Shown here in pieces: positions 9,901-24,059 of a DNA stretch of 64,000 nucleotides. Position 1 is the first letter of the stretch. Each line of letters starts with the position of its first letter. The notes under the pieces were generated by a model. That model did no database searches. It saw nothing but the letters and a program-made list of their open reading frames with translations, and had not been told where the DNA came from. Origin of the DNA: Nematostella vectensis (lineage: Eukaryota; Cnidaria; Anthozoa; Actiniaria; Edwardsiidae); NCBI RefSeq assembly GCF_932526225.1, contig NC_064039.1, forward strand, positions 11,738,139 through 11,802,138, given 5' to 3'. The position numbers were made by a program, and so were the translations under genes.

Positions 9901-12900
9901 TGAAATAAAATGGGAGCCATTGGACAGCCAGCAATAGAATAAAATGGGAGCCATTGGGCAGCCAGCAATAGAATAAAATGGGAGCCATTGGGCAGCCAGC
10001 AATCGAATAAAATGGGAGCCATTGGGTAGCCAGCAATAGAATAAAATGGGAGCCATTGAGCAGTCATCAATGTAATAAAATGGGAGCCATTGGGCAGCCA
10101 GCAATAATATAAAATGGGAGCCATTGAGCAGCCAGCAATCGAATAAAATGGGAGCCATTGAACAGCCAGCAATGGAATAAAATAGGAGCCATTGAGCAGC
10201 CAGCAATGGAATAAAATGGGAGCCATTGAGCAGTCAGCAATCGAATAAAATGGGAGCCATTGGGCAGCCAGCAATGGAATAAAATGGGAGCCATTGAGCA
10301 GCCAGCAATGTAATAAAATGGGAGCCATTGAGCAGTCAGCAATCGAATAAAATGGGAGCCATTGAGCAGCCAGGAATGTAATAAAATGGGAGCCATTGGG
10401 CAGCCAGCAATGGAATAAAATGGGAGCCATTGAGCAGCCAGCAATGTAATAAAATGGGAGCCATTGAGCAGTCAGCAATCGAATAAAATGGGAGCCATTG
10501 AGCAGCCAGGAATGTAATAAAATGGGAGCCATTGAGCAGCCAGCAATGAAATAAAATGGGAGCCATTGAGCAGTCAGCAATCGAATAAAATGGGAGCCAT
10601 TGAGCAGTCATCAATGGATTAAAATGGGAGCCATTGAGCAGTCAGCAATCGAATAAAATGGGAGCCATTGAGCAGCCAGGAATGTAATAAAATGGGAGCC
10701 ATTGAGCAGCCAGCAATGAAAAAAAATTGGGAGCCATTGAGCAGTCAGCAATCGAATAAAATGGGAGCCATTGAGCAGCCAGCAATGTAATAAAATGGGA
10801 GCCATTGAGCAGCCAGCAATGGAATAAAATGGGAGCCATTGAGCAGTCAGCAATCGAATAAAATGGGAGCCATTGAGCAGCCAGCAATGGAATAAAATAG
10901 GAGCCATTGAGCAGCCAGCAATGGAATAAAATGGGAGCCATTGAGCAGTCAGCAATCGAATAAAATGGGAGCCATTGGGCAGCCAGCAATGGAATAAAAT
11001 GGGAGCCATTGAGCAGCCAGCAATGAAATAAAATGGGAGCCATTGAGTAGCCAGCAATGTAATAAAATAGGAGCCATTGGGCAGCCAGGAATGTAATAAA
11101 ATGGGAGCCATTGAACAGCCAGCAATGGAATAAAATGGGAGCCATTGGGTAGCCAGCAATGTAATAAAATAGGAGCCATTGGGCAGCCAGGAATGTAATA
11201 AAATGGGAGCCATTGAACAGCCAGCAATGAAATAAAATGGGAGCCATTGAGCAGTCAGCAATCGAATAAAATGGGAGCCATTGAGCAGCCAGCAATGGAA
11301 TAAAATGGGAGCCATTGAGCAGCCAGCAATGGAATAAAATGGGAGCCATTGGGTAGCCAGCAATGTAATAAAATAGGAGCCATTGGGCAGCCAGGAATGT
11401 AATAAAATGGGAGCCATTGAGCAGCCAGCAATGGAATAAAATGGGAGCCATTGGGTAGCCAGCAATGTAATAAAATAGGAGCCATTGGGCAGCCAGGAAT
11501 GTAATAAAATGGGAGCCATTAAACAGCCAGCAATGTAATAAAATGGGAGCCATTGAGCAGTCAGCAATCGAATAAAATGGGAGCCATTGAGCAGCCAGCA
11601 ATGTAATAAAATAGGAGCCATTGAGCAGCCAGCAATGGAATAAAATGGGAGCCATTGAGCAGCCAGCAATGGAATAAAATGGGAGCCATTGAGCAGTCAG
11701 CAATCGAATAAAATGGGAGCCATTGGGCAGCCAGCAATGGAATAAAATGGGAGCCATTGAGCAGCCAGCAATGTAATAAAATGGGAGCCATTGGGCAGCC
11801 AGCAATGGAATAAAATGGGAGCCATTGAGCAGCCAGCAATGTAATAAAATGGGAGCCATTGAGCAGCCAGCAATCGAATAAAATGGGAGCCATTGAGCAG
11901 CCCTCAATGGAATAAAATAGGAGCCATTGGGCAGCCAGAAATCGAATAAAATAGGAGCCATTGGGCAGCCAGCAATGAAATAAAATGGGAGCCATTGAGC
12001 AGCCAGGAATGTAATAAAATGGGAGCCATTGGGCAGCCAGCAATGGAATAAAATGGGAGCCATTGAGCAGCCAGCAATGTAATAAAATGGGAGCCATTGA
12101 GCAGTCAGCAATCGAATAAAATGGGAGCCATTGAGCAGCCAGGAATGTAAAAAAATGGGAGCCATTGAGCAGCCAGCAATGGAATAAAATGGGAGCCATT
12201 GAGCAGTCAGCAATCGAATAAAATGGGAGCCATTGAGCAGCCAGCAATGGAATAAAATAGGAGCCATTGAGCAGCCAGCAATGGAATAAAATGGGAGCCA
12301 TTGAGCAGTCAGCAATCGAATAAAATGGGAGCCATTGGGCAGCCAGCAATGGAATAAAATGGGAGCCATTGAGCAGCCAGCAATGAAATAAAATGGGAGC
12401 CATTGGGCAGTCATCAATGTAATAAAATGGGAGCCATTGGGCAGCCAGCAATGGAATAAAATGGGAGCCATTGGGTAGCCAGCAATGTAATAAAATAGGA
12501 GCCATTGGGCAGCCAGGAATGTAATAAAATGGGAGCCATTGAACAGCCAGCAATGAAATAAAATGGGAGCCATTGAGCAGTCAGCAATCGAATAAAATGG
12601 GAGCCATTGAGCAGCCAGCAATGTAATAAAATAGGAGCCATTGAGCAGCCAGCAATGGAATAAAATGGGAGCCATTGAGCAGTCAGCAATCGAATAAAAT
12701 GGGAGCCATTGGGCAGCCAGCAATGTAATAAAATAGGAGCCATTGGGCAGCCAGGAATGTAATAAAATGGGAGCCATTGAACAGCCAGCAATGAAATAAA
12801 ATGGGAGCCATTGAGCAGTCAGCAATCGAATAAAATGGGAGCCATTGAGCAGCCAGCAATGTAATAAAATAGGAGCCATTGAGCAGCCAGCAATGGAATA

Positions 12901-15900
12901 ATATGGGAGCCATTGAGCAGTCAGCAATCGAATAAAATGGGAGCCATTGGGCAGCCAGCAATGGAATAAAATGGGAGCCATTGAGCAGCCAGCAATGTAA
13001 TAAAATGGGAGCCATTGAGCAGTCAGCAATCGAATAAAATGGGAGCCATTGAGCAGCCAGCAATGTAATAAAATGGGAGCCATTGAGCAGCCAGCAATGA
13101 AATAAAATGGGAGCCATTGAGCAGTCAGCAATCGAATAAAATGGGAGCCATTGAGCAGCCAGCAATGTAATAAAATAGGAGCCATTGAGCAGCCAGCAAT
13201 GGAATAAAATGGGAGCCATTGAGCAGTCAGCAATCGAATAAAATGGGAGCCATTGGGCAGCCAGCAATGGAATAAAATGGGAGCCATTGAGCAGTCAGCA
13301 ATCGAATAAAATGGGAGCCATTGAGCAGTCAGCAATCGAATAAAATGGGAGCCATTGAGCAGCCAGGAATGTAATAAAATAGGAGCCATTGAGCAGCCAG
13401 CAATGGAATAAAATGGGAGCCATTGAGCAGTCAGCAATCGAATAAAATGGGAGCCATTGAGCAGCCAGGAATGTAATAAAATAGGAGCCATTGAGCAGCC
13501 AGCAATGAAATAAAATGGGAGCCATTGGGCAGCCAGCAATGGAATATATTGGGAGCCATTGAGCAGCCAGCAATGGAATAAATTGGGAGCCATTGGGCAG
13601 CCAGCAATCGAATAGAATGGAAGCCATTGAGTAGCCAGCAATAGAATAAAATGGGAGCCATTGAACAGCCAGCAATGGAATAAAATAGGAGCCATTGAGC
13701 AGCCAACAATGGAATAAAATAGGAGCCATTGAGCAGCCAGAAATCGAATTAAATGGGAGCCATTGAGCAGCCAGCAATGTAATAAAATAGGAGCCATTGG
13801 GCAGCCAGCAATGTAATAAAATAGGAGCCATTGGGCAGCCAGCAATGGAATAAAATAGGAGCCATTGAGCAGCCAGCAATGTAATAAAATGGGAGCCATT
13901 GGGCAGCCAGCAATGGAATAAAATGGGAGCCATTGAGCAGCCAGCAATGGAATAAAATGAGAGCCATTGAGTAGTCAGAAATCGAATAAAATGGGAGCCA
14001 TTGGGCAGCCATCAATGGATTAAAATGGGAGCCATTAAGCAGCCAGCAATGAAATAAAATGGGAGCCATTGAGCAGCCAGCAATGAAATAAAATGGGAGC
14101 CATTGAGCAGCCAGCAATGAAATAAAATGGGAGCCATTGAGCAGCCAACAATGGAATAAAATGGGAGCCATTGGGCAGCCAGCAATGAAATAAAATGGGA
14201 GCCATTGAGCAGCCAGCAATGTAATAAAATGGGAGCCATTGGGCAGCCAGCAATGTAATAAAATAGGAGCCATTGAGCAGCCAGAAATCGAATTAAATGG
14301 GAGCCATTGAGCAGCCAGCAATGTAATAAAATAGGAGCCATTGGGCAGCCAGCAATGTAATAAAATAGGAGCCATTGGGCAGCCAGCAATGGAATAAAAT
14401 AGGAGCCATTGAGCAGCCAGCAATGTAATAAAATGGGAGCCATTGGGCAGCCAGCAATGTAATAAAATAGGAGCCATTGAGCAGCCAGAAATGGAATAAA
14501 ATGGGAGCCATTGGGCAGCCAGCAATGTAATAAAATGGGAGCCATTGGACAGCCAGCAATGGAATAAATTGGGAGCCATTGGGCAGCCAGCAATGGAATA
14601 AAATGGGAGCCATTGGGCAGCCAGCAATGAAATAAAATGGGAGCCATTGAGCAGCCAGCAATGTAATAAAATAGGAGCCATTGAGCAGCCAGCAATGGAA
14701 TAAAATGGGAGCCATTGAGCAGCCAGCAATGAAATAAAATGGGAGCCATTGAGCAGCCAGCAATGAAATAAAATGGGAGCCATTGAGCAGCCAGCAATGG
14801 AATAAAATGGGAGCCATTGGGCAGCCAGCAATGAAATAAAATGGGAGCCATTGAGCAGCCAGAAATGGAATAAAATGGGAGCCATTGGGCAGCCAGCAAT
14901 GAAATAAAATGGGAGCCATTGAGCAGCCAGCAATGTAATAAAATAGGAGCCATTGAGTAGCTAGAAATGGAATAAAATGGGAGCCATTGAGCAGCCAGCA
15001 ATGGAATAAATTGGGAGCCATTGGGCAGCCAGCAATGGAATAAAATGGGAGCCATTGGGCAGCCAGCAATGAAATAAAATGCGAGCCATTGGGCAGCCAG
15101 GAATGAAATAAAATGGGAGCCATTGAGCAGCCAGCAATGGAATAAAATGCGAGCCATTGGGCAGCCAGGAATGAAATAAAATGGGAGCCATTGAGCAGCC
15201 AGCAATGTAATAAAATAGGAGCCATTGAGCAGCCAGAAATGGAATAAAATGGGAGCCATTGAGCAGCCAGCAATGGAATAAAATGGGAGCCATTGAGCAG
15301 CCAGAAATGGAATAAAATGGGAGCCATTGGGCAGCCAGCAATGTAATAAAATAGGAGCCATTGAGCAGCCAGAAATGGAATAAAATGGGAGCCATTGGGC
15401 AGCCAGCAATGTAATAAAATGGGAGCCATTGGACAGCCAGCAATGAAATAAAATGGGAGCCATTGAGCAGTCAGCAATCGAATAAAATGGGAGCCATTGG
15501 GCAGCCAGCAATGGAATAAAATGGGAGCCATTGGGCAGCCAGCAATCGAATAAAATGGGAGCCATTGGGCAGCCAGCAATCGAATAAAATGGGAGCCATT
15601 GGGCAGCCAGCAATGGAATAAAATGGGAGCCATTGAGCAGCCAGCAATGGAATAAAATAGGAGCCATTGAACAGCCAGCAATGGAATAAAATGGGAGCCA
15701 TTGGGCAGCCAGCAATGTAATAAAATGGAAGCCATTGGGCAGCCAGCAATGAAATAAAATGGGAGCCATTGGGCAGCCAGCAATGGAATAAAATGGAAGC
15801 CATTGAGCAGCCAGCAATGAAATAAAATGGGAGCCATTGAGCAGTCAGCAATCGAATAAAATGGGAGCCATTGGGCAGCCAGCAATGGAATAAAATGGAA

Positions 15901-16670
15901 GCCATTGGGCAGTCAGCAATCGAATAAAATGGGAGCCATTGGGCAGCCAGCAATGGAATAAAATGGAAGCCATTGGGCAGTCAGCAATCGAATAAAATGG
16001 GAGCCATTGGGCAGCCAGCAATGGAATAAAATGGGAGCCATTGAGCAGCCAGCAATGTAATAAAATAGGAGCCATTGGGCAGCCAGCAATGTAATAAAAT
16101 AGGAGCCATTGGGCAGCCAGCAATGTAATAAAATGGAAGCCATTGGGCAGCCAGCAATGAAATAAAATGGGAGCCATTGGGCAGCCAGCAATGGAATAAA
16201 ATGGGAGCCATTGGGTAGCCAGCAATGGAATAAAATGGGAGCCATTGAACAGCCAGCAATGTAATAAAATGGGAGCCATTGGGCAGCCAGCAATGTAATA
16301 AAATAGGAGCCATTGAGCAGCCAGAAATGGAATAAAATGGGAGCCATTGGGCAGCCAGCAATGTAATAAAATGGGAGCCATTGGACAGCCAGCAATGGAA
16401 TAAATTGGGAGCCATTGGGCAGCCAGCAATGGAATAAAATGGGAGCCATTGGGCAGCCAGCAATGAAATAAAATGGGAGCCATTGGGCAGTCATCAATTG
16501 AGTAGAATGGGAGCCATTGAGCAGGCAGCATTGAAATAGAATGATCCTTATTGGGTAGCCAGCAATGAAATAGAATGATCCTTATTGGGTAGCCAGCAAT
16601 GAGATAGGATGAAAGCCATTGTGCAGCTAACAATAGAATAAAGAAGCCAGCAATGGGATAGAATGGGAGA
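6964..16670. repeat. Minisatellite B: about 285 copies of a 34-bp unit
   Basis: This 9.7-kb array has a 34-bp unit built from AATGGGAGCCATTGAGCAGC and CAGCAATGGAATAA. Variants at a few positions (GAGCAGTC or GGGCAGCC; ATCGAAT, ATGTAAT, ATGAAAT; AATAGGAGCC) recur in fixed order, giving multi-unit higher-order repeats, clearest at 10.2-13.5 kb. Units beyond about 16.5 kb and before 7.1 kb are degenerate. The minus strand of the unit has no stop in any frame, so open frames up to 1101 codons (10642-13947) arise, translating to a 34-residue super-repeat (MAPILFHCWLLNG...). The plus strand carries AATAAA in nearly every unit. I find no separate evidence of coding. Confidence 0.97.
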
Positions 16671-16804
16671 AAGATGTTGGTTGCCAATTGACAACTTGGA
16701 AAAGTTTTTGATGTTATTGACAGGGTTTCATTTCATAAACAGGGATGGCGGAAAGTGGTGTCAGGGGGGAGGGGGCGCTTGCCCCGCCCCCCACTTTTCC
16801 CCAA

Positions 16805-17032
16805 ATCGACTGCTTCATGAAAGATGGTTTTACATATTTTACATTTTTTTTTGTTTTTATTTTTATCAATACTCTCCCCACTTTTATCAGCACATGTTTT
16901 TTTTTACATAAACCTGCGGTTTTTACATGTACCTAGATAGTCTTACAAGTGTTATATGTATAGATCGACTGCTTGATAAAAGATGGTTTTATATATTTTT
17001 CCCTTTTTTGTTTTCATTTTTATCAGTACTCT
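16805..17032 (+). repeat. Two diverged direct copies of a T-rich module
   Basis: A module beginning ATCGACTGCTT and running through AGATGGTTTTA, a T-rich stretch and TTTTATCA.TACTCT occurs at about 16805-16875 and again at 16964-17032. The preceding G/C-rich segment (16770-16800) is a partial inverted repeat (GGGGGCGCTTGCCCC). This is probably an old non-autonomous transposon fragment. Confidence 0.6.
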
Positions 17033-20000
17033 ATGTCAAACCCAGTCTCCCCTTTCCCCCCTTTAAAATCACAATCCCCCAACCACCCCCCTCCCCTACT
17101 ACCACACACACAAACATGTCACTTCTGCTCCCCCCTGTTTATTTCGTGCCCCTGTTATTTTGAGATGTGTTTTGTTAAAAAGTGATAACACACTTTCCAA
17201 AATAACTCTGGTATTAGGAAGAGTATCAATGGAGGATGGCAGGTTTTTAGAATGTGCATCAAACAGTTATTAATGCAAAACTTAAACGAAGCCTGTTCCT
17301 CGCCCTACTTTTATCCACTTTTTTTTTTTGCAAACGTCTTATGAAAAGATATAAAACGCTACAATTATAATATTAACAATTTGTGCGAAAAAGCACAAAG
17401 TTTGTGTGTGTGCGAAAGTATCTTTTGTGCGCGCTGCCCGTTGTTATTTCGTCACTGTTGATTAGCCATCTCTTCGTTCCACCTGTACGCGAAGCTGCAC
17501 GTGGGTGATACAAATAGGGCCTCCAAAATGAACTCTACGCCATGCGTGCGATACGCGAGAATTGTGCGCCGTTCAGGACTTTTTGGTAAAACATTTTTGG
17601 CTTTTAAGCTTAATAGATTTTTATTCTACACTTTAATGCTTCCATTATTATTGCTTTGGCTTATATCGTGCTAGTAGATTCACGACATCACCCAAGTCAG
17701 TGTGTTATCTCGTGCGTTCATCTATGCGAATGAGTGTATCGTGCTCTAGATCAAGAGGTTGGCTCTTTTATTTTAACCCTATCCTTCTACTTATGTGTAT
17801 TCTATTTATGTAATTGAGTGTCTAGCACATCCGAGCACCTGTAAAAAGAATTAAATGCACAAAGAGCATACTTTATTTAAAATCAAAGTTAAAAAGATGA
17901 TTACATAAAATTGTCACTGTAAAATCCCATCAACCGACCAGTTCAATTTCTAGACGTGAAACACCGCATGTTTTTGTGTGAAAGTTCACGTTATATGAAA
18001 GCTGACAGGTTGTGAAATATGATGTTTTAGCGCCAGTGACCGCTTGGGTGGAGACTGAAGTGGCCATTATCTTCAATATTGAAGCTTTGCGCATGATGCC
18101 TTCTACTTGATAAGTTTTGACTGTGGTGATTTTAGTACAAGAGTCTAGGCGGAGTACATAAGGCTTACAATTAAGAACTTCAAAACGTTACCAACGTATT
18201 AAATTCTCCTACTTTTTGGAGTGGTATTTCGAATAATATATAAGAAATTTTATTTTGTCTACCTTTCCCATAGACCAATATTTGCTTTTTTGTCTCGGTC
18301 TAGAAATTTCTTTTAGTTGTTGTTTTTTAAATATTACTGTCAGGTCTATATTAGGAATAAATATTGCGGTTCTTTGCTGGGTCGTGACCCCTTTTTCAGA
18401 AGGCGGAGAGAGGCGGAATAAGAAACCATCAACTTCTAAAAATTTTGCGAGAATTTACACGATATCTTAATACTCGCTAACAAGCCGTCTATGATAATCT
18501 ACTCATGTTAAAACAGCTTTGTCTTTAGGACAAATTGGTCAAACGGGTTACTTTGCGATCTAAGTGCTCTTCGCTCGTGGCCTTTTTTGCGGTTTTGCAG
18601 GATTTCCGTACCCGAATAGGAAGCATTTTAATACTGACTATTAGTATTGATGGATCGATCGTTGGCTGGATAATAAAATTAGTCCTATATTCGCGACGAC
18701 AAGAGTATCCACGCTACGATAAATCGTCCACTTAGCTAGTGTAATATGACCCTAGATCATGTATCTGGCAGCCTTTTTCCTGCTAAATTGTTTCCGAAGC
18801 CCTTAGATATTTTCAGAATAACAGTTTTTCGAGCGATAACATCGACTTAAGACTTTCGTCACCCACTAGCCGTAGGCAAAGTGATTTACAAATCCGTGAG
18901 CCACTAGATGTTAAGTACCTGATAAGTACAAATAAGACAACAAAGAAGCAGCGCAAGAGAAACCCTGGGACCACCTCTAGAGGGTTATTAACCATGGGAT
19001 GCATAGCCAGGGGGTGGTGTCGACTCCAGAAGGCAGGACTTCTGCACGCATTTGCGCTTTTTTTTCGCGTTTTAACGAATGGAACATTAATCAGAAAACT
19101 GCACTATTAATATCTAGCTGTCACAAAGGTCCCCGCGGCTACAAATTCCTATCGATCCAGACCGATCAATCACTTTACGCACCATTCATCGTTTTCATGC
19201 TAACAGCCTCAAGACGAATCTAAACAGCCAACGTTCACGCGCGTCACTCACTAACGATTTGCGCGAAAGCAGATATCCGCCTCGCTGCGTCCGTTAGAGC
19301 CCTTAAGTTTAGTAGCCACTGTAAGCCGAGCATCCGCAATAATTTTCACGTTCCGAGCGCTTTTATTATGAAATCACTTTGCTGTGGGTTTCTTTTAGGA
19401 TAATTACTGGCTCTGTGATCTGTGGAGTCGTATGATAACTGCGTCTTCGCCATAGGGGCTCTCCTTGCATGGTTGCGTGTAACGCGTGCTGAGGACTCAC
19501 TTTGTAGCGCGCTACAATGATTCTCGAGGTGGCTAAACCTAAACTAGAAAACACGCTCCATGTCGCAAACTAAATGTCTCCAAGTTTAGCCAGGCCTTAA
19601 GGGCCATCCTTAAGCACTAGTAAAGTTATGCGAAGTGAGAAAGTATGTATTTATGCAGCAATAAGCCTCTCTCCAAAAATTTATTTTAGAATTTTTAATT
19701 TGTTATACGCTTCCCAAATAGGTACTTTTTAAACGTCTAAGAGGACTCGAAAGGTTTTCACGCCTAAATGAAACCTAAATATTCAAAAATGTTTCCTGTC
19801 AAGGAAACCTCTTCAGAACAATTTTCGAGATCTGAGTTGTTTTCTTTGTTTCAAAAATAACCGGTTCTCGAGTTAATTCAAGAACCATTTATTCTCGAGA
19901 TGCATATAAGAAGATCTGTTGATTGCTGTAACAAGTGCTTGAACATTTCTTTAGTCACCGTTATAATCCGAGAAGATATAAAGGGTTTGAGAAGAGTGAG

Positions 20001-23000
20001 CGAGAATAGATTTAACTTTTTTTCCTCAGGCCCAAAAGCACCTGTCACAATTATGATTTAGATGTAGGTGGAGCCAGAGATATTGGCGCAGTGTACCAGG
20101 AGTGTGGGCAATGCTGATAGGAAATACGCTATTAGGAGTCCTTCAAGTAATCAGAAGCCAGTGATTTGCTAGGAGCCGTGTAAAATGAGGCTAACATGCT
20201 CAATTAATGCTTTAAAGATGCATCCATTCTCTATGTGCCGTATATTCCGCAGAATATAGACGTAGTTGTATATTGGCGCCGGCGCCATTGTCTCAAATCA
20301 ACACTGCCTTCGGCTATCAGCCATCATTTCTAGTGTCAACTAAATGATTTTATTTTCATTTTCTGCCCACAAGAAGCACTCTGCGTTAACCAAAAACTAA
20401 AAAAGCTGGAAAAATGAATTTTTTAGTGTGTAAGGCACAAATAAAGCGCGTCTTGTTTTGTCGTATTGTCTTCTAAAAAACAATTAGATAAAACTTGTAA
20501 AAATACAAAATGAGTGCGTTTTAAGCAATATTTTTTTTGCCAACTGATAACGAACTCGGCATGAATTAGCACTATAAAAAATGAAAATGTACCTTTTACT
20601 AATTTTAATTTGGATGACTAGCTGTCATATATGTGACCTGCAACGTCCGTCATCCGTACTTTCTTTTTTCTACAGCCCACACTATCCGTTATACGAGTAC
20701 TCGCATGACAACGCCCTTCCCCCTCCTGCACCCCCGCGTGTCACTTTTTCATTGTGGAGAAAGCGGATGCACCTTATTTATTTGTGTACTTTTGTATTTA
20801 TGTACAATTCCAGCCTAATAGCAATGGCATATCTCGCTTATAATTTGATATGTGTTCCCTTTTTATCGACTATCGAATCTTTGTATGCTTTGCGTTTTTA
20901 TTCATCGATTCACAATAAGCTGTTCTGCTTTCTTTTGACACTTTGTAAGACAAGCACTCATTGCGAAATAGTTGTCGAAGTTATTGAGTTGGAACCTCGG
21001 ATGCCCACGCTAAATTGAATGTCGCTGTCTGAAAGAATAGCGAAGTTCAATACGTGCAGGCTCTCACATTTAAGTGATGGATCTGTTCGTGAACACTGAT
21101 TGGTTAAAAACATCACCTGGCCATATTTGATTGGCTGAAACGCGAATGGACAGGTCGCCAAACAGTTTTGACACTGGTCCGACAGCGTTGAGTACATGAA
21201 GCCATATGTCACAGGCGCTGATACATTTTCAGTAGGTTAGAAAAACAAGATCGTACATCAAACGGACGTGCGAGGAAGGTTAATCCTAAATGCAAACAAT
21301 AATGAATGGAAGACTGTGTGTAGAGTGTTAGGTATGGGGGTGTTTTTTTTTTTTTTGCATTTTTCAATACGGCTTGGTTTGTCTTGAGGTTGGTATCTTG
21401 AGGTGTGCATTAGCTGTGACCGCATGCCTATAGTTCATGTGGTCGAGTGCGAACAAAGCCTATTAGTTCATGCATGACCGCATGTGAAACAATGCGCGCC
21501 TAGTGTGGTCTGTAATGCACAATGTCAACGAGTTCGACTGCGAGCGAGTAACAGGAGAGAAAGCTAAATGTGTGGCGATTTGTACCATGCGAGCGATGGC
21601 TCGTGTATGGGTGTGGGGGGACATTCTTATTGATGAACTGTACTCACAATCCCAAAAGGTCGAAAATTGGACAAAGTCTACTACCAGTTTACATGTACCA
21701 GCCTTTTGAAGTCCAGTAAATTAACAATACTTTGTTCTATTTTATTGGGCTACTATGACGATGATATTCCGAAGTTTAAAAGACTTGGAATCGTATTCTA
21801 CTCTAGAATATTAATATTTTATGTGATATTTTGTTATTATACCGACATTTCTAAAGCCACCCTGACACGAACACCCTGGTCACATTAGACACTAGTCCAA
21901 ATGCGAGATTAACAGTTAAACCGAAACCGACTCATTTAAAAATTATCCTGGAAAATATCATTGATTTATCATGATCATTGATTTTGTTAGAAATGTCGAG
22001 ATTTAAACAATTTTCAAAAGTCGATACATTTCAAATGTGACCTATTAGTAAAGTAAAGCTGTCTCTCCTTCTCTACTACTAGAGGTATGTTTAAAATAAA
22101 ATTCGACTACTGTTATCTTTTTACTTATACTTCCCTAGTACTTTTTTTAAATTTAGGTTAAATCAAGGGTAGATTGTTATAAGGCAATTTCTAACTGCAT
22201 TAGTTTTATATCAGTTTTTGTTCTACTTGTAACAAAGGTGAGAAATACTAGTTAGATGTACAGGTGATAACGCTCATTCGCTTACTCAAAACACCACCAA
22301 AACACGAATAATGATATAGAAAAGTGCTCTTTTTTAGAATAGCATGAAGTGGGATAATCTGTGCACGAAAGTCACCTTTGTACAAATACTTTCGAAAAAT
22401 AATTTTTGGTGGAATTTCCCCAAAAATGAAATTTCTACTAAAAGTTCAATGAATAGCACTTTAAATAATCGATAAGCCTGAGAATGAAATAGAAAATGCA
22501 AGTTCAGAATCTAAGCATATTTTGATGTCCGGTCTAAAAAAAAAAAACGGAAAGTTAGGATATCTTATAATTTTGAAAGTATTTCTGAATGCTACATTTG
22601 CTTATATCTGCTCTGATTGTTCGGCGATGGGAGGATTTCTGGTGACCAGGATATGAAATGGATGTATTCTTAGTTCTCAGTATCTTTGTCGAAAAAGCAC
22701 GAAGGCACTTAGTGGCAAAAGGTTCTTCAATCTCAAGGGTTCGCTTAAGGGATCTTCCAAAACACTTCATGAATATTATATATTAAAAGTGTTACTACAA
22801 TAGTTGCTGAAATTGGGCTGATTGCTTTCCATCGCCATCGCTTGAGACATTGAGATGTTTTGATTGGCTTGGTAGGTATTCTTTGCAACCAGGTTTAACG
22901 CTTAGTCGATTGGTTCTCATAGGTGCTTTTCCGTTCAAGTATAGTCACTGAATAGACATTCATCAACAAAAATAGACTAATGACTCAAAATGGACGCTTA

Positions 23001-23896
23001 AAAATCCAGGAAACCAGCTCTTGGTGGCTGTAATAACGACCATTCAAACCATTTCCTGGACGCATTAAAACCCTAGAGCAATAATACGAACTGCCGTCCT
23101 GTAGTGGGACGAGTTCCCGAGCTGATAGCTAAATTATATCCCCTCACAGCTAGAATAGAAACATCTAACACCACACTATAACATTAATAGAGTTCTAATT
23201 GCTGTACAAACTTTATTTTGAAAGGCTTGAATTGGTGTTAATTTAGCGTGAAGAGAGACACCTAATAACATTATCGGGAGTAGGCGTAGAATCCGCTCAT
23301 TTAGTGACACTTGTACTTTGCTCGTGCTCACCGTTCATCGGCACTCAATAGTTGAGTGTCTCGCCGGAGTGATTCGTCTCTTTCAGAAAGAGCCCTCGAT
23401 TCATTGCGAGTATTTTCCCTTATCTATTGTGTGATCGTTCAGGTGTGAAACCAAAGATGGTGAATGCTTTGTTGTTCGCTCTGAACGTCATAGCTGCAAA
23501 ATCCCGCCTATATTTAACATAAAGAGATCCAAACAAGGAATAAGCGTTCCCGCAAACGCATCCTGTTACGGAGTGGGAGGTGCACAAATTAAACCTAGCA
23601 CTATACATCACACTTTTAACTTTAGAAACTGGCAAATAATTTATTCTTATTAATAATTTAAAGTTGGAAATCCATTGTGATATTATTTGAAGCGATTGAA
23701 AGTACAAAGCTTATTCTTTGTAATAATTCAATGCAAATGTTTATATGTTCTGAAAGGATTCCTCCTATTTGCTTTTTTTTACTACGGAAGACAAGTATCT
23801 TTTTGCATCGTACAAAGTTTTGGTAGGCTGTTACCCTGTTGTGCTCTGGTGTGTTTAAATCTTTTGAGAGGAAATAGATTGATGCATCTTTGAAGA

Positions 23897-24008
23897 GAAA
23901 TTAAAATAGAATCCCGCTAATCCCGAACTCAGTTCGAGTAAATGGGGTAAATTGTTGGCAAGGGGAACAAAAAATAGTTCAAATTAGCGGGGAGTTATAT
24001 TTTTACTG
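23897..24008. mobile_element. Small pogo/Tigger-like MITE
   Basis: The left end (23897 onward) has AAAATAGAATCCCGCTAAT..GAAC. The right end, read on the minus strand from 24008, has CAGTAAAAATATAACTCC, then CCGCTAATTTGAAC. The two are imperfect terminal inverted repeats of about 30 bp around an element of about 112 bp. The 'CCGCTAATnnGAAC' wording is typical of pogo-type termini. TA flanks are not clean. Confidence 0.45.
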
Positions 24009-24059
24009 CGGTTTATGTAATTTTCAAAGCTTCAAATCGATTCAAGGGCAATCGGATTT

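Noticed and set aside
4168-16670. CRISPR array, suggested by regular 34-35 bp repeats
   Set aside because: Units are contiguous with no unique spacers, in an animal-type genome with no cas genes.
7322-16687. Long minus-strand open frames (up to 1101 codons) in minisatellite B
   Set aside because: Same reason. Frame and start positions are arbitrary, frames overlap, and the translation is only the 34-bp unit read three ways.
20581-21018. 145-codon plus-strand open frame with a hydrophobic start
   Set aside because: About one such frame is expected by chance in this much AT-rich DNA. It has no recognisable domain or splice context.
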